64,000 bases of DNA from G965247775 sp965247775 (GCA_965247775.1 OZ252031.1:496001-560000), one strand, 5' to 3'; positions 54,053 to 63,320 are shown, counted from the first letter of the stretch. Program-made: numbers and translations. Notes: generated from the letters alone by a model not told the origin.

Positions 54053-55198
54053 ATGACCAGAGTGCACAGTTTGTTGCGCAATTCTGCACTCCCGTCTGCG
54101 CTCTTCGATACCAGGCGACTAACCCATGACGGGAACCTCGATGCCTGGGCCGAGGTGGTCAGCGAAGAGTTCCTGCATCTGCGCGTGGAGCCCCATGAGG
54201 CGGCGCGTGGTCCGTGTCGGGCTACGGTCCGGCTGCATCCACTGGGCGCCATGATCGCGGCTGAGGTGGAGTGTGCGGGCCTCCGTGTGCACCGCGACCT
54301 CGACACCATCGCCCAGGATCGCAGCGAAGTGTTCTTCGCGATCCTGCACCTGGCTGGCGATCAATCCACGATTCGTCAGGACGAGGAGTGGCGCCCTATG
54401 ACCCCGGGCTCGATCGCCCTCATCGACCCCAATCGTCCCTTCGCGGTTTCCTTACCTGGACCTTTCCGCTACCTGGTGATCGCGATCCCCGCCCAAGCCC
54501 TCGAGTCTCGCGGGCCGGATCTGTACCACCGAGGCGGCGCGGTCGTGACCGCGGCGCATCCCATGGCATGCCTCGCCGGCTCCACCATCCGCGATGTGCT
54601 GGCCCTGGATCCCAGCCTGCGCGAAGAGAGATCGGCAGGACTTGGCTGCGCGATCGTCGAACTGCTCGCGCTCGTCTTCGCCGGGTCGCGGCCGGCCCCC
54701 TGCGCCGCCGACAGGCACTGGAATGAGGCCTGCACGCACATTGACCTGTACCTCGCCGACCCAGACCTGTCGCCGGCCGCCATCGCCCGGGCGCTGGGGA
54801 TCTCGGTCCGGTACCTGCACCAGATCTTCGCACGGCACACCACAACGGTGGGACGGTTCATTCGTGAGCGCCGACTCGAACGGTGTGCTGCGGACCTCCG
54901 CGCCTTCCCCGACCGAAAGGTGGCGGGCGTATCCCTGGCTTGGGGCTTCAACGACCCCGCCCACTTCAGCCGGTGCTTCCGGGAGACGTTCCGCATATCC
55001 CCCAGTGAATGGCGGCAGGAAGCGGCCAATCGTCGCAGGCACGGGTTTCGGCGGACGGGCGATCTTGAGCCGGCCGGCCGGGGTGGAGAGAAGCGACGGC
55101 CCCGCCCGGCTGCGCTCGCGAAACCCACCCTGGAGTCCCACGATCCCGGCGCCGCCAAGCCTGGTCTGGGAGGCGGAGTCGGGGCTCGGCCCAGCTGA
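54053..55198 (+). CDS. AraC-family transcriptional regulator
   Basis: A 381-residue regulator. The N-terminal ~190 residues form an AraC-binding-like domain (VRLHPLGAMIAAEVECAGLRVHRD, MTPGSIALIDPNRPFAV). The C-terminal double HTH has HIDLYLADPDLSPAAIARALGISVRYLHQIFARHTTTVGRFIRERRLERCAADL and VAGVSLAWGFNDPAHFSRCFRETFRISPSEWR, a full AraC signature. An unusual basic Pro/Arg-rich tail of ~50 residues follows. The start is the ATG at 54053 with AGGA upstream; an in-frame upstream ATG at 53984 would overlap the crp-like gene start. Likely controls neighbouring hydroxyacid genes. Confidence 0.88.
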   Translation: MTRVHSLLRNSALPSALFDTRRLTHDGNLDAWAEVVSEEFLHLRVEPHEAARGPCRATVRLHPLGAMIAAEVECAGLRVHRDLDTIAQDRSEVFFAILHLAGDQSTIRQDEEWRPMTPGSIALIDPNRPFAVSLPGPFRYLVIAIPAQALESRGPDLYHRGGAVVTAAHPMACLAGSTIRDVLALDPSLREERSAGLGCAIVELLALVFAGSRPAPCAADRHWNEACTHIDLYLADPDLSPAAIARALGISVRYLHQIFARHTTTVGRFIRERRLERCAADLRAFPDRKVAGVSLAWGFNDPAHFSRCFRETFRISPSEWRQEAANRRRHGFRRTGDLEPAGRGGEKRRPRPAALAKPTLESHDPGAAKPGLGGGVGARPS

Positions 55199-55671
55199 GA
55201 GCGGGTCCGATCACCCCGGGACCTCCTGCGTGGATCGCGCTCGCTGCGCCGGGGCGCGGGCGGCAGGCGTGCCCGGTTTCCGCGGCGGCGTGACGGAATT
55301 AGGGTGCACGACGGCGCTTGTGGCGCAGGCCGGCCTGGACAAGCCGCGGCGCCTGCTACCAGCCCGTGCTCGCGATGCATGCCAGCTCTCGGTGTTCGGC
55401 GTCTCAAAACGGCCGCTTCGCGCCGCCGGGGATCCGCCCGCGCCCCCGGTGGGCGAATCCGATCGAGCTACCGCCAAATCTTTCCCCCGACGCATAGCGA
55501 GGGAACTGGCTGCCGGCACGGACGCAGCGCGGGATCCCGCTCAACACTGTTCGCGGGCAAACCACGGGTGATCGCTCGTTATGCGATACGTACGGGCGGC
55601 CGCGGCTGAACCTGCGGACGAACTGAAGCTGATGATTCCGGCCCTACGCGCGTGAGCACCGAGGAGGCGAA
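55199..55671 (+). other. Unassigned stretch upstream of the tartrate/D-malate-type dehydrogenase
   Basis: No gene is supported. At its end a short frame reads AAAAEPADELKLMIPALRA with a stop just before the dehydrogenase Shine-Dalgarno. It looks like the tail of an aldolase-type (DapA-like) protein, but it is too short to call. Confidence 0.3.
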
Positions 55672-56730
55672 ATGCCGAGCTACCGCATCGCACTGATTGC
55701 AGGTGACGGGATTGGCAAAGAGGTGGCGCCCGAAGGCGTCCGTGTGCTGAACGCCGTGGGGCGTCGCTTCAACGTTCAGTTCCAGTGGGACGAACGACCG
55801 TGGGGCTGCGAGTACTACCAGCAGACCGGCCGGATGATGCCTGAGGAGGGCCTGGACCAGATCGCCGGGCACGACGCGATCTTCCTGGGAGCCGTCGGGT
55901 TCCCCGGCGTCCCCGATCACGTCTCCCTCTGGGGCTTGCTGATTCCCATTCGCAGACAGTTCCAGCAATACGTCAATCTTCGACCCGTACGCCTCCTGAG
56001 AGGGATCACCTCTCCACTCAGAGATCGCGGCGCCGCGGATATCGACCTCTGCATCGTGCGGGAGAACACGGAAGGCGAATACTCGGAAATCGGCGGGCGC
56101 CTCTACCAGGGGACGGACGCCGAACTCGTCGTCCAGGAGACGATCTTCACGCGGCGTGGCGTCGATCGCGTGATTCGCTTTGCCCTGGCACTTGCCGAGT
56201 CCCGCCCGGCCAAGCACCTGACCTCAGCCACGAAGTCCAACGGCATCATTCACACGATGCCGTATTGGGACGAACGATTCGCCGTCCTCTCCGCGCAGCA
56301 CCCCAATATCACCGTGGACCAGTACCACATCGATATCCTCACGGCGCACTTCGTCCTACATCCAGACTGGTTCGATGTCGTTGTGGGCAGCAACCTCTTC
56401 GGCGACATCCTCTCTGACCTCGGACCGGCGGTCGCCGGAACAATCGGCATCGCCCCCTCGGCGAATATCAACCCTGAGCGGGAGTATCCCTCCATGTTCG
56501 AGCCGGTCCATGGCTCCGCGCCCGACATCGCCGGACAGGGCATCGCCAATCCCATCGCGCAAATCTGGTCCGGCGCCATGATGCTCGACCATCTCGGCCA
56601 GGGGGAGGCGGCGCGCTGCGTGGAGCGGGCGATCGAAGCCGTAATCGCGGATCCCCGCTGGCACACACCCGACATGGGCGGCGCTGCGACCACCGCCGAA
56701 GTCGGTAGGGCCGTCGCAGCGGCCCTCTAG
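55672..56730 (+). CDS. Tartrate/D-malate-type NAD-dependent decarboxylating dehydrogenase
   Basis: A 352-residue beta-decarboxylating dehydrogenase. Marks: IALIAGDGIGKEVAPEG, FLGAVGFPGVPDHVSLWGLLIPIRRQFQQYVNLRPVR (substrate arginines), LCIVRENTEGEYSEIGGRLYQG, VTVDQYHID-like ITVDQYHIDILTAHFVLHP, and the metal/cofactor segment VGSNLFGDILSDLGPAVAGTIGIAPSANINPE with MFEPVHGSAPDIAGQG. The DHVSLWG and EGEYSEIGGRLYQG motifs are those of TtuC/DmlA rather than of LeuB or isocitrate dehydrogenase. It would produce glycerate or pyruvate from tartrate or D-malate. GAGGAGGCG lies before the ATG. Confidence 0.9.
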   Translation: MPSYRIALIAGDGIGKEVAPEGVRVLNAVGRRFNVQFQWDERPWGCEYYQQTGRMMPEEGLDQIAGHDAIFLGAVGFPGVPDHVSLWGLLIPIRRQFQQYVNLRPVRLLRGITSPLRDRGAADIDLCIVRENTEGEYSEIGGRLYQGTDAELVVQETIFTRRGVDRVIRFALALAESRPAKHLTSATKSNGIIHTMPYWDERFAVLSAQHPNITVDQYHIDILTAHFVLHPDWFDVVVGSNLFGDILSDLGPAVAGTIGIAPSANINPEREYPSMFEPVHGSAPDIAGQGIANPIAQIWSGAMMLDHLGQGEAARCVERAIEAVIADPRWHTPDMGGAATTAEVGRAVAAAL

Positions 56731-56861
56731 CTCGCCCCGCCAGGAAAGCCGCTCGCCCATTGCCGGTGGGGTTCCGAACCTGGCCGATCCGGGCCTCATC
56801 GACGCACCGATCTCCCAGCACATCCAACGGGACCGGACGCCGCCGGCGCTACGCGCAGACG

Positions 56862-57281
56862 CTACCCCAGCGCCGCCACCCCGGCCTGCGCCACCTCCAT
56901 GTCTTGCGGGTAGGAGCCGCCGCTCGTGCCGATCGCCCCGATCACCTGCCCGCTCTGCTGCAGCGGGTAGCCGCCGCCGATCATGATGAACCGCTCAATA
57001 AAGCCGATCCCATGGAGCAGCGCCGGATCGTCCTTGATCACGTCGTACCACTGGTCGGTCGAGAGCCCGAAGCCTGCCGCGGTATAGGCCTTGTCGTTCG
57101 CCACTCCGATCGACGGCAGCGGCGCCCCGTCCATGCGCAGCAGGCCCTTGAGATGCCCGGCGTCGTCCAGCACCGAAATCACCATCGCCACACCCATCTC
57201 GGTGGCCTTGGCCTCCGCTGCCGCGATCACCTGCTTCGCCGCCTCCGCGCTGATGGTCTCTTTCGTCACGGTCGTCGCCAT
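56862..57281 (-). CDS. GlcG/HbpS-family protein
   Basis: A 139-residue protein from the ATG at 57281, chosen because AAAGGGA lies just upstream; an ATG at 57305 would add eight residues without a ribosome-binding site. The fold is that of GlcG/HbpS (ETISAEAAKQVIAAAEAKATEMGVAMVISVLDDAGHLKGLLRMDGA, VANDKAYTAAGF, IIGGGYPL-like MIGGGYPL, VIGAIGTSGGSYPQDMEVAQAG). HbpS binds heme, while GlcG-type members occur beside glycolate and propanediol genes. Proximity to malate synthase G and the tartrate-type dehydrogenase fits the glycolate context. Confidence 0.88.
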   Translation of the reverse strand: MATTVTKETISAEAAKQVIAAAEAKATEMGVAMVISVLDDAGHLKGLLRMDGAPLPSIGVANDKAYTAAGFGLSTDQWYDVIKDDPALLHGIGFIERFIMIGGGYPLQQSGQVIGAIGTSGGSYPQDMEVAQAGVAALG

Positions 57282-57338
57282 CTCGGTCCCTTTCTTGTCT
57301 GCCATAGAGCGCCAGGCTCAGGCGCTGTGTGGGGCAGC

Positions 57339-58565
57339 CTAGTGAGACGTAGATCCCACCGTCGGTTCGAGGGCCACCCCTCTTCTCCGGCCATTCCGTC
57401 CAAGGTCAACCCGGGTCGCCTTCACAAAGTCCGGATCAATGGTCACCCCTAGCCCCGGGCCATCAGGCACCGCGATCATCCCGTCCGTCACCGTGACGCC
57501 CTCGACTGCCAACTCTCGCAGCATGGGATTGGCGCCAACCGGGTACTCCACGATGAACCCCGTCGAGGCCGCCGCCGTCGCGTGCAAACCCGCAGCGAAG
57601 TTCAGCGCGCCGCCCCAAAGATGAGGGGCAAAGCGGATCTGGAAGGCGCTGCAGATCGCCTCGATCCGCATCAATTCCGTGATCCCGCCCGCGATCGCTG
57701 GGTCGGGTTGGAGCACGTCCACGGCTCGCAGCTCCGCCAACTCGCGGAAGGGAAAGCGCGTCGCTTCGCGCTCGCCGGTCGCAATCGGTATATCCGTGGC
57801 GGTCCGAACATCCACCAATCCACGGAAGTCGTCGCCGCTGAGCGGCTCTTCCAGCCAATCGATGTTGGCATCCGCCACACCCCGGCAGAAGCGCTTCGCC
57901 TCCGCCACATTGAAGGTTCCGTGGGCGTCGCACATGATCGCGGTCTCGTCCCCCAGTCCGCCCCGTGCGGCGTTCACCCGGGCGATCGAGTTCGCCACGG
58001 TCCCATCAGCCGCCCCCACCCGCATCTTGACTGCCCGGAACTGCCCCTGGTCCAGGAAGCCTTGGAGCTCCTCCGCGATGCGATCCACCGGCGCCCACCC
58101 GCCGGACGCGTAGGCGGGGAGCGCCTCCTGCCTGCGTCCACCCAGCAACTGTGAGACCGGCGCGTCAAGAGATTTCCCCAGCAAGTCCCAGAGCGCCATG
58201 TCGATACCGCTGATCGCGCCCATGCCATGCCCGCGGCTCCCGACCGTAGGGAAGCTGCGTCCACGTGCGATCGCGTAATGGGCTCGCGAGCCGTTGTACA
58301 TGACGTCCCAGAGACGGCTGATCTGGCGTGCGTCCGCCCCGATGATCATGGGCGCCAGATCCTCTTCGATCAGCGCGCACGTCGCCCCGCAGTTCGCCAC
58401 GCTGCCAACACTCGCCTTCGCCTCCCCGTATCCGATGAGGCCCCCTGCGTGCACTTCCACCAGCACCATGTCGAATGCGTCCACGCGCCCGTAGTCGCTC
58501 GTGTGCTGCTGCGCGGCGGGGATGTCGGCGTGCAGCCACGTCGCCGTGATAGATTCGATTTTCAT
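57339..58565 (-). CDS. Mandelate racemase/muconate lactonizing enzyme family protein
   Basis: A 408-residue enolase-superfamily enzyme. K180-x-R182 (AVKMRVG), D213 (DAHGTFN), E239 (WLEEPL), E265 (TGEREATRF) and H315 (APHLWGG) form the catalytic set, the KxR/His-Asp arrangement of the MR subgroup. The capping domain (MKIESITATWLHADIP ... GYGEAKASVG) is normal. Probably an acid-sugar or hydroxyacid dehydratase or epimerase; substrate unknown. The ATG at 58565 has GGAGGAG seven bases upstream. Follows the GlcG-like gene by 57 bases but is transcribed before it on the same strand, so the two may share a message. Confidence 0.9.
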   Translation of the reverse strand: MKIESITATWLHADIPAAQQHTSDYGRVDAFDMVLVEVHAGGLIGYGEAKASVGSVANCGATCALIEEDLAPMIIGADARQISRLWDVMYNGSRAHYAIARGRSFPTVGSRGHGMGAISGIDMALWDLLGKSLDAPVSQLLGGRRQEALPAYASGGWAPVDRIAEELQGFLDQGQFRAVKMRVGAADGTVANSIARVNAARGGLGDETAIMCDAHGTFNVAEAKRFCRGVADANIDWLEEPLSGDDFRGLVDVRTATDIPIATGEREATRFPFRELAELRAVDVLQPDPAIAGGITELMRIEAICSAFQIRFAPHLWGGALNFAAGLHATAAASTGFIVEYPVGANPMLRELAVEGVTVTDGMIAVPDGPGLGVTIDPDFVKATRVDLGRNGRRRGVALEPTVGSTSH

Positions 58566-58894
58566 GGGACGCTCCTCCGGCCGCGACGCATTGCTGTGCT
58601 TGCGCGCCAGCCGGCAGGAACCTACCGCCCGCCGCAGCGCAGATCCGTCCCCCAACGAACGGTCGCCAGAGATGGATGATCCGCCACGCGCGACGCCGGT
58701 GGGAGTCTCCCAGCCACTCGAGCGCCCCACGCTCCGCGGTCGCGCCGCCTGCACCGCCGGCCCACCCGCCACTTCCCAGCGGCGCCATCTTCACTCTCGA
58801 TGACTCCAGGACGCGGCGCCTGAGGCCAGGCGCCGCCGCCCCGGATGCGTCGCGGAACAGCACAGGCAGTATGCACTCGTACTGACGAAGCCTG

Positions 58895-58935
58895 TGCTAT
58901 ACTTTGAGGTAGCTTCATCCGAGGTGGCTTCCACC
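58895..58935 (+). promoter_or_regulatory. Extended -10 promoter with a 15-bp imperfect tandem repeat
   Basis: TGC-TATACT (58895-58903) is a good extended -10 box, about 75 bases before the ATG at 58977. There is no clear -35. Directly after it, GAGGTAGCTTCATCC (58906-58920) and GAGGTGGCTTCCACC (58921-58935) form a tandem repeat with 12 of 15 identities, around the expected transcription start. Such placement suits a repressor operator, but no regulator is linked to it. Confidence 0.45.
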
Positions 58936-58976
58936 CCGTCGCTGCGCGGACGGGAATGGCCCTGCGGGAGCAGCCG

Positions 58977-60682
58977 ATGACAGCAGGCAGGGGCGGCGTG
59001 TCTCGCCTCTACGACGCACTCCACACCGCGGTCATGGATCGCGCGACCAGCACGCCGCCCAGAGCGCCTACTACCATCTGATCCGGGCCGAACGGCCGCT
59101 CCACGAGGTCATCAGCGAATCCGTGAGGATCCACGCCCCCTATACCCACGTCCCCTACCATCAGCGCCTTGACAACGGCATCGTCCGCTTCGTCAACAAC
59201 GACCATTGCCTCTCCAGCGAGCGCATCGCCTACCGCATGCCGGAGTACCTCCCCAGCGGCTATGAACACCTCCCGATGGCCCAGGCCCTGTGGTACATCC
59301 CGATCGGACTCGACCCCTGGAACCAACTCCTGGGGCGAATGCCCGGGCATTACGGCTACGCTGCCTACGAGCCGGAGAAGCACGCCACGCCCCAAGCCCC
59401 GGAGGTCCACGTGTCGGACCAGGAGCCCCTCCACATCGAAGGGACGCCGGAGGAGCAACGCAACGAGTGGCTCACCCTTGTGCAGATCGGCGACGCCACC
59501 CGCGCCTATCGCGTCTGGCTGGGGATCTGGGAGTCGGTGCCCGAGCACCGAGACGATCTCCTCGCCCAGTACGTCTTCGCCGGCCTCATCAACGTGCAAG
59601 ACCGCATCCTCAACAACCGCTCCTACACAACGGGCCACAAGAGCCACCGTGCCCGCGCCGTCGTAGAACTCGGCGAGCGCATCGGCTGGGAGCACGCGCG
59701 CCACGTGATCTACGCCGGCGTCCCGGACATGGCGGTGGGCCCCAACTATCACCAGATTTATGAAGCGGCCTGTCAGATCGCGCTCTACACCTGGGAGGAC
59801 GAGCCGCCACCTTCCTCCATGTCACCAACACCGTTCGTCCTCAGCAAGGACCGGGAGTACTTTCGCAACGACGAGCCCCTGTCCCCTGCCGAGAGCGAGG
59901 CCCTGCTCCGCGCCATCCTGCGAGAGCGCGATCCCGCCTACACCAACGGGATCACGACGCTCTTGCGCGACGGGAAAGGCCCGCGACACATCCTGGACCT
60001 CATCCAGATCGCGGCCGCACGCAATGTGCTGGAGTCGCGCGTTCCGGATGCCTTCAACATGTCACATCACGGCTACCAGTACACCAACAGCCTGGCCTGG
60101 TTCTACGACCGCTTCGATCACCCCCACAAGACGAAGCTGCTCTACGTCGCCGCGGACTTCATTAATCAGATCTCGCACTACGTCCAGGAACTGCCGGGCA
60201 ACGCTCGCTCGATCGTGAGCCCCCCACCGGGTGCCGACGCCCTCTCGGGGCCGCAGATCCTCAACCGGCTCGACAGCGCCATGGTGCGCCTCGACATGGA
60301 AGAAAGCGTCACCTGGGCGCAGACCTACCTCCACGGCGAGCATTCCCGCCGGGCCATGATCGAAACGCTGGCGCTCGGGGCCGCCAAATTCGGCAATGAC
60401 CCCCACAATCAGGAAATCTCCACATGCTTCCTCGAGGACTACTACCGCAACCGATCCCCCTACCGCGATGAACTCCTCCTCGCCGCCGCGCACCACGCCG
60501 CCGGCCATCGCAAGTACCTGAACTATCTGGAGTCCTTCCAGCGCTACGCGCGGGAGTGGGGGGTCGCCTCGGCGCCTTTCCCCGACGCCCTCGGTGACGA
60601 TGAGAACCCCGCCCTGGAGGACATCGAGGAGTACAGCGGCGGTGGCGTCGGCGACGTCGCAGCCCCGCCCATCGTCAGCTGA
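58977..60682 (+). CDS. Uncharacterised histidine-rich helical protein, paralogue B, with a 5' frameshift
   Basis: About 560 residues if restored, homologous throughout to the protein at 9011-10648. From the ATG at 58977 (GGGAG seven bases upstream) it reads LYDALHTAVMDR. An apparent two-base expansion of a CG repeat (59040-59045) then shifts the frame to RDQHAAQSAYYHLIRAERPLHEVISESVRIHAPYTHVPYH. The rest is uninterrupted to 60682 (a GTG at 59123 is the longest in-frame start). Conserved histidine-rich blocks include PGHYGYAAYEPEKH, GHKSHRARAVVEL, VGPNYHQIYEAA, SHHGYQYTNSLAWFYDRFDHPHKTK, NDPHNQEIS and AAHHAAGHRKYLNYLESF. No signal peptide, membrane helix or known catalytic motif is seen. The function is unknown; metal binding is a guess from the histidines. 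Confidence 0.75.
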
Positions 60683-60724
60683 GGCCCCCGCCCCTTCGTC
60701 CCAACCGGTGATGGGTTTCCACGG

Positions 60725-60985
60725 CGACGTCGCGCCCCAGTGAAGCTGGGCTTCCGCCCCACCCGCGCACACCCGCTCCAGCTCCCCAAGCAGCGGCACG
60801 ATCGGATGGGCGGTCCGCTCCAGGTCCGTCCGCACACCTGCGAGGGCGCGCGATCCGAACTCGGCGTTACTCGCGATCTCTCGCGCCGCCGGCTCGGCAA
60901 TCATCTGCCTGCGCGCCCGCCAGCGCCGTCTCCACGTCGAGTCTCGCCCTGCACCACACCGCTTGCGTGAAGAGCGCCCGGATCC
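60725..60985 (-). pseudogene. N-terminal fragment of a fumarase/aspartase-superfamily lyase (adenylosuccinate lyase/PcaB-like)
   Basis: On the reverse strand one frame gives RALFTQAVWCRARLDVETALAGAQAD (about 60985-60905). A shift leads to IAEPAAREIASNAEFG, LERTAHPIVPLLGELERVCAGGAEAQLHWGATS. The LDVExALAxAQA helix, the HPIVPL strand and the HWGATS signature are the first ~115 residues of PurB or 3-carboxymuconate-cycloisomerase-type enzymes. Similarity stops right after HWGATS, so most of the gene is gone. Nothing else was found in 60683-61144. Confidence 0.65.
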
Positions 60986-61144
60986 CCACAGGCGGTCGCT
61001 GCGAACTCGCGGATGCCGCGCTGTCCACCTTCCAGCCCGGCATCCGCCTCGCGCGCGGCCGCGCCTGCTAGCATGCCGAGGTCCGCGCCGCCGCACGTCG
61101 CTTCAATGTGCAGGTGTGAAGTTCAGGTAGAGGGGTGGTGGCGG

Positions 61145-61768
61145 ATGCTACGAGTGCACGTGCATCGGCGAATGATGACCGTCGCCCCCCTGATCGTCCT
61201 GGGAACGCTCCTCCCCGTCGCCTGCGCCGGCGATGAGGAGGCTGCCGATCCCGGCGATGCTGCGGCGGCTCCCGCTGCGGATGCCGTCGGTGAGGAAGCG
61301 GTCGGCGAGGAGCTTGTGCAGGCCCTTGGGGACGCGCTGTACTTCGAACAGCTGCGCGTGCTGCTGGCGGAATATACGGCGCTGCACAACACATTCGAGC
61401 AGAACACGTTCGGCCGCGTCAGCGCCACCACCGATCCCACGCAGGCCGCGGGCTTTCTCGCAGCCTTCTATTCAGCCTCAGCCGAGCTTGCGCAGGAGGT
61501 TCGTGAGGCCCTGGAGAGCCTCGAGCCCCCGCCCAACGCAGAGGACGCGCACCTGCGCCTCCTCGCAACCGTCGCCGATCGGCAGGAGATCAGCAGCCAG
61601 ATCGCCCGGGCGATCGGGCTGAACGACGATTCCGAGCAGGGCCGCCAGGAGGCGCGGGACTTGGTGGCACAGGAGGAAGTGATCAGGGAGAGCGAGCAGG
61701 CGGTCTGCGCCCGGCTCCAGGAAATCGCGGCCGCAACCGGGTTCCCCGTCTCCCTGGCCTGCGCCTGA
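61145..61768 (+). CDS. Hypothetical lipoprotein
   Basis: About 207 residues from the ATG at 61145 (GAGGGG upstream; the Met at 61172 is an alternative). A basic start and hydrophobic segment end in a lipobox LLPVAC followed by an acidic Ala/Glu/Asp-rich tether. The mature part (about 60-205) is predicted alpha-helical with heptad-like stretches (LYFEQLRVLLAEYTALHNTFEQN, FYSASAELAQEVREALESLEPP, RLLATVADRQEISSQIARAIG) and two C-terminal cysteines (AVCARLQ, SLACA) that could form a disulfide. No known family. It converges on the livGF operon. Confidence 0.65.
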   Translation: MLRVHVHRRMMTVAPLIVLGTLLPVACAGDEEAADPGDAAAAPAADAVGEEAVGEELVQALGDALYFEQLRVLLAEYTALHNTFEQNTFGRVSATTDPTQAAGFLAAFYSASAELAQEVREALESLEPPPNAEDAHLRLLATVADRQEISSQIARAIGLNDDSEQGRQEARDLVAQEEVIRESEQAVCARLQEIAAATGFPVSLACA

Positions 61769-61815
61769 GCGCACACCGCCCGCCCTGGCGCGTCCCGTTC
61801 CGGGACGACTCCGAG

Positions 61816-62532
61816 CTAGCCGGCCCCCAGATACAGCTCCCGCATGAGCCCGGTTTCCTGCATCTCGACCAGGGGCCCCTCGGCAGCGATCGCGCCGGTC
61901 TGCATCAGATAGCCCCGTGACGACGTCCCCAGCGCAAGGCTCGCGTTCTGCTCAACCAGCAACACAGAGGCGCCAAACCGGTCGCGCAGGCCAAGGATGA
62001 TCCCCGCAAGGTCACGCACCAGCACCGGAGAGAGCCCCAGCGACGGCTCGTCCAGCAGGATCACCTTGGGATGCGCCATCACGCCCCGGGCAATCGCGAG
62101 CATCTGCTGCTGGCCGCCGCTCAAGTCGCTCCCCTGCGCATCGAGCCGGTCGCGCAGGATCGGGAAGTAGTTCAGCACTCGCTCCAGATCCTCATTCACG
62201 TCGGCCCGATTCCCCCGGGTGTAGGCCCCCAGCTCCAGATTGTCCTGCACGGTCATCCCCACGAAGATCTTGCGGCCCTCCGGGACAAGGCTGATCCCCG
62301 CCTGCGCCGCGCGATCGGCCGACCACGATGTGATTTCACGGTCCTGGAACCGGATGCGCCCCTGAGTTGGACGGATCGACCCCGCGATCGCTCGGAGCAG
62401 GGTGGTCTTGCCCGCCCCGTTCGGTCCCAGGATCGTGACGATCTCTCCCTCGTCGAGCGTGACGTCCACGCCACGATGGACCTGCGTCCGCCCGTACGCC
62501 GTGTGGAGGTTGCTAACTTCCAGCAGTGCCAA
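61816..62532 (-). CDS. livF: Branched-chain amino acid ABC transporter ATPase LivF
   Basis: A 238-residue ABC ATPase: Walker A GPNGAGKTT, Q-loop, signature LSGGQQQMLAIARGVM, Walker B VILLDEPSLGLSP, H-loop VLLVEQNA. The short length, the start MALLEVSNLHTAYGRTQVHRGVDVTLDEGEI and the AQAGISLVPEGRKIF segment are typical of LivF. The start overlaps the 3' end of livG by 20 bases, so the two are translationally coupled. It should energise the LivHM permease encoded at 40.5-44.4 kb, since no other permease is adjacent; that pairing is inferred. Confidence 0.93.
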   Translation of the reverse strand: MALLEVSNLHTAYGRTQVHRGVDVTLDEGEIVTILGPNGAGKTTLLRAIAGSIRPTQGRIRFQDREITSWSADRAAQAGISLVPEGRKIFVGMTVQDNLELGAYTRGNRADVNEDLERVLNYFPILRDRLDAQGSDLSGGQQQMLAIARGVMAHPKVILLDEPSLGLSPVLVRDLAGIILGLRDRFGASVLLVEQNASLALGTSSRGYLMQTGAIAAEGPLVEMQETGLMRELYLGAG

Positions 62533-63286
62533 CGTCTTCTCCCAAATAGACTTCTAACACCTTGGGATCGTTGCGAACGGTCTCCGGCAGCCCTTCCGCG
62601 ATCTTGTGTCCGAAATCCAAGACCACCAGGCGCTGGCAGAGGTCCATCATCATCTTCATGTCATGGTCAATCACGACAACAGTAATCCCTCGAGCGGCGA
62701 TCGCCTGAAGCAACGCACTCAGATCGGCCGTCTCACTGTCGTTGAGCCCAGCGGCGGGCTCATCGGCCATCAGCATGCGCGGGTGCCCCCCGAGCGCGAT
62801 GCCCACCCCCAGCCGCCTAAGATTCCCGAAGCCCAGATTGGTCGCCGTTTCGGAGCCGAACCCCTGCAACCCCACGAAATCCAGGATCTCCCGCGCGGTC
62901 CCCAGCCCCGAGTAGTCGGCCTCCTCCGGGTCCAACTTCGGCCGATGCTGGCAGGCAACCTGCACGTTGTCGAGGACGGTCAGATCCACGAATGCCATCG
63001 CCTGCTGAAAGGTACGGATCAGACCGTGCTTGGCCACCTTCGGCGGAGCCATCCCGGTGATGTCCTTGCCGAGCCAGCTCACGTGTCCCGCCGTGGGCTT
63101 GTGCACCCCCGAGATCGTGTTAAAGAGCGTCGTCTTCCCGGAGCCGTTCGGCCCGATGATCCCGAGAATCTCCCCGTCGTAAACCTCGAGATCGATGCCG
63201 TCCAGCGCCAGCACCCCGCCAAAGTGTTTCTTCAACCCGCGGATCTCGAGGATCGGCGTCCCTTCTGCCGTGGGAGCCTCTGTCAT
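62513..63286 (-). CDS. livG: Branched-chain amino acid ABC transporter ATPase LivG
   Basis: A 257-residue ABC ATPase: LEIRGLKKHFGGVLALDGIDLEVYDGEI, Walker A GPNGSGKTT, then LIRTFQQAMAFVDLTVLDNVQ (Q-loop with the LivG-type RTFQ). Walker B is MLMADEPAAGLND and the H-loop VVVIDHDMKMMMDLC. The signature reads LGFGNLRRLGVGIAL, where most LivG have LSYGxQRRLEIARAL, so the C-loop lacks the usual second Gly/Gln pair; activity is still likely. The ATG at 63286 follows AAGGGG. It lies 34 bases after the aldehyde:ferredoxin oxidoreductase stop on the same strand. Confidence 0.9.
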   Translation of the reverse strand: MTEAPTAEGTPILEIRGLKKHFGGVLALDGIDLEVYDGEILGIIGPNGSGKTTLFNTISGVHKPTAGHVSWLGKDITGMAPPKVAKHGLIRTFQQAMAFVDLTVLDNVQVACQHRPKLDPEEADYSGLGTAREILDFVGLQGFGSETATNLGFGNLRRLGVGIALGGHPRMLMADEPAAGLNDSETADLSALLQAIAARGITVVVIDHDMKMMMDLCQRLVVLDFGHKIAEGLPETVRNDPKVLEVYLGEDVGTAGS

Positions 63287-63320
63287 AGGAGTCCCCTTAC
63301 TATCGCCTTGCTGAGCGACC

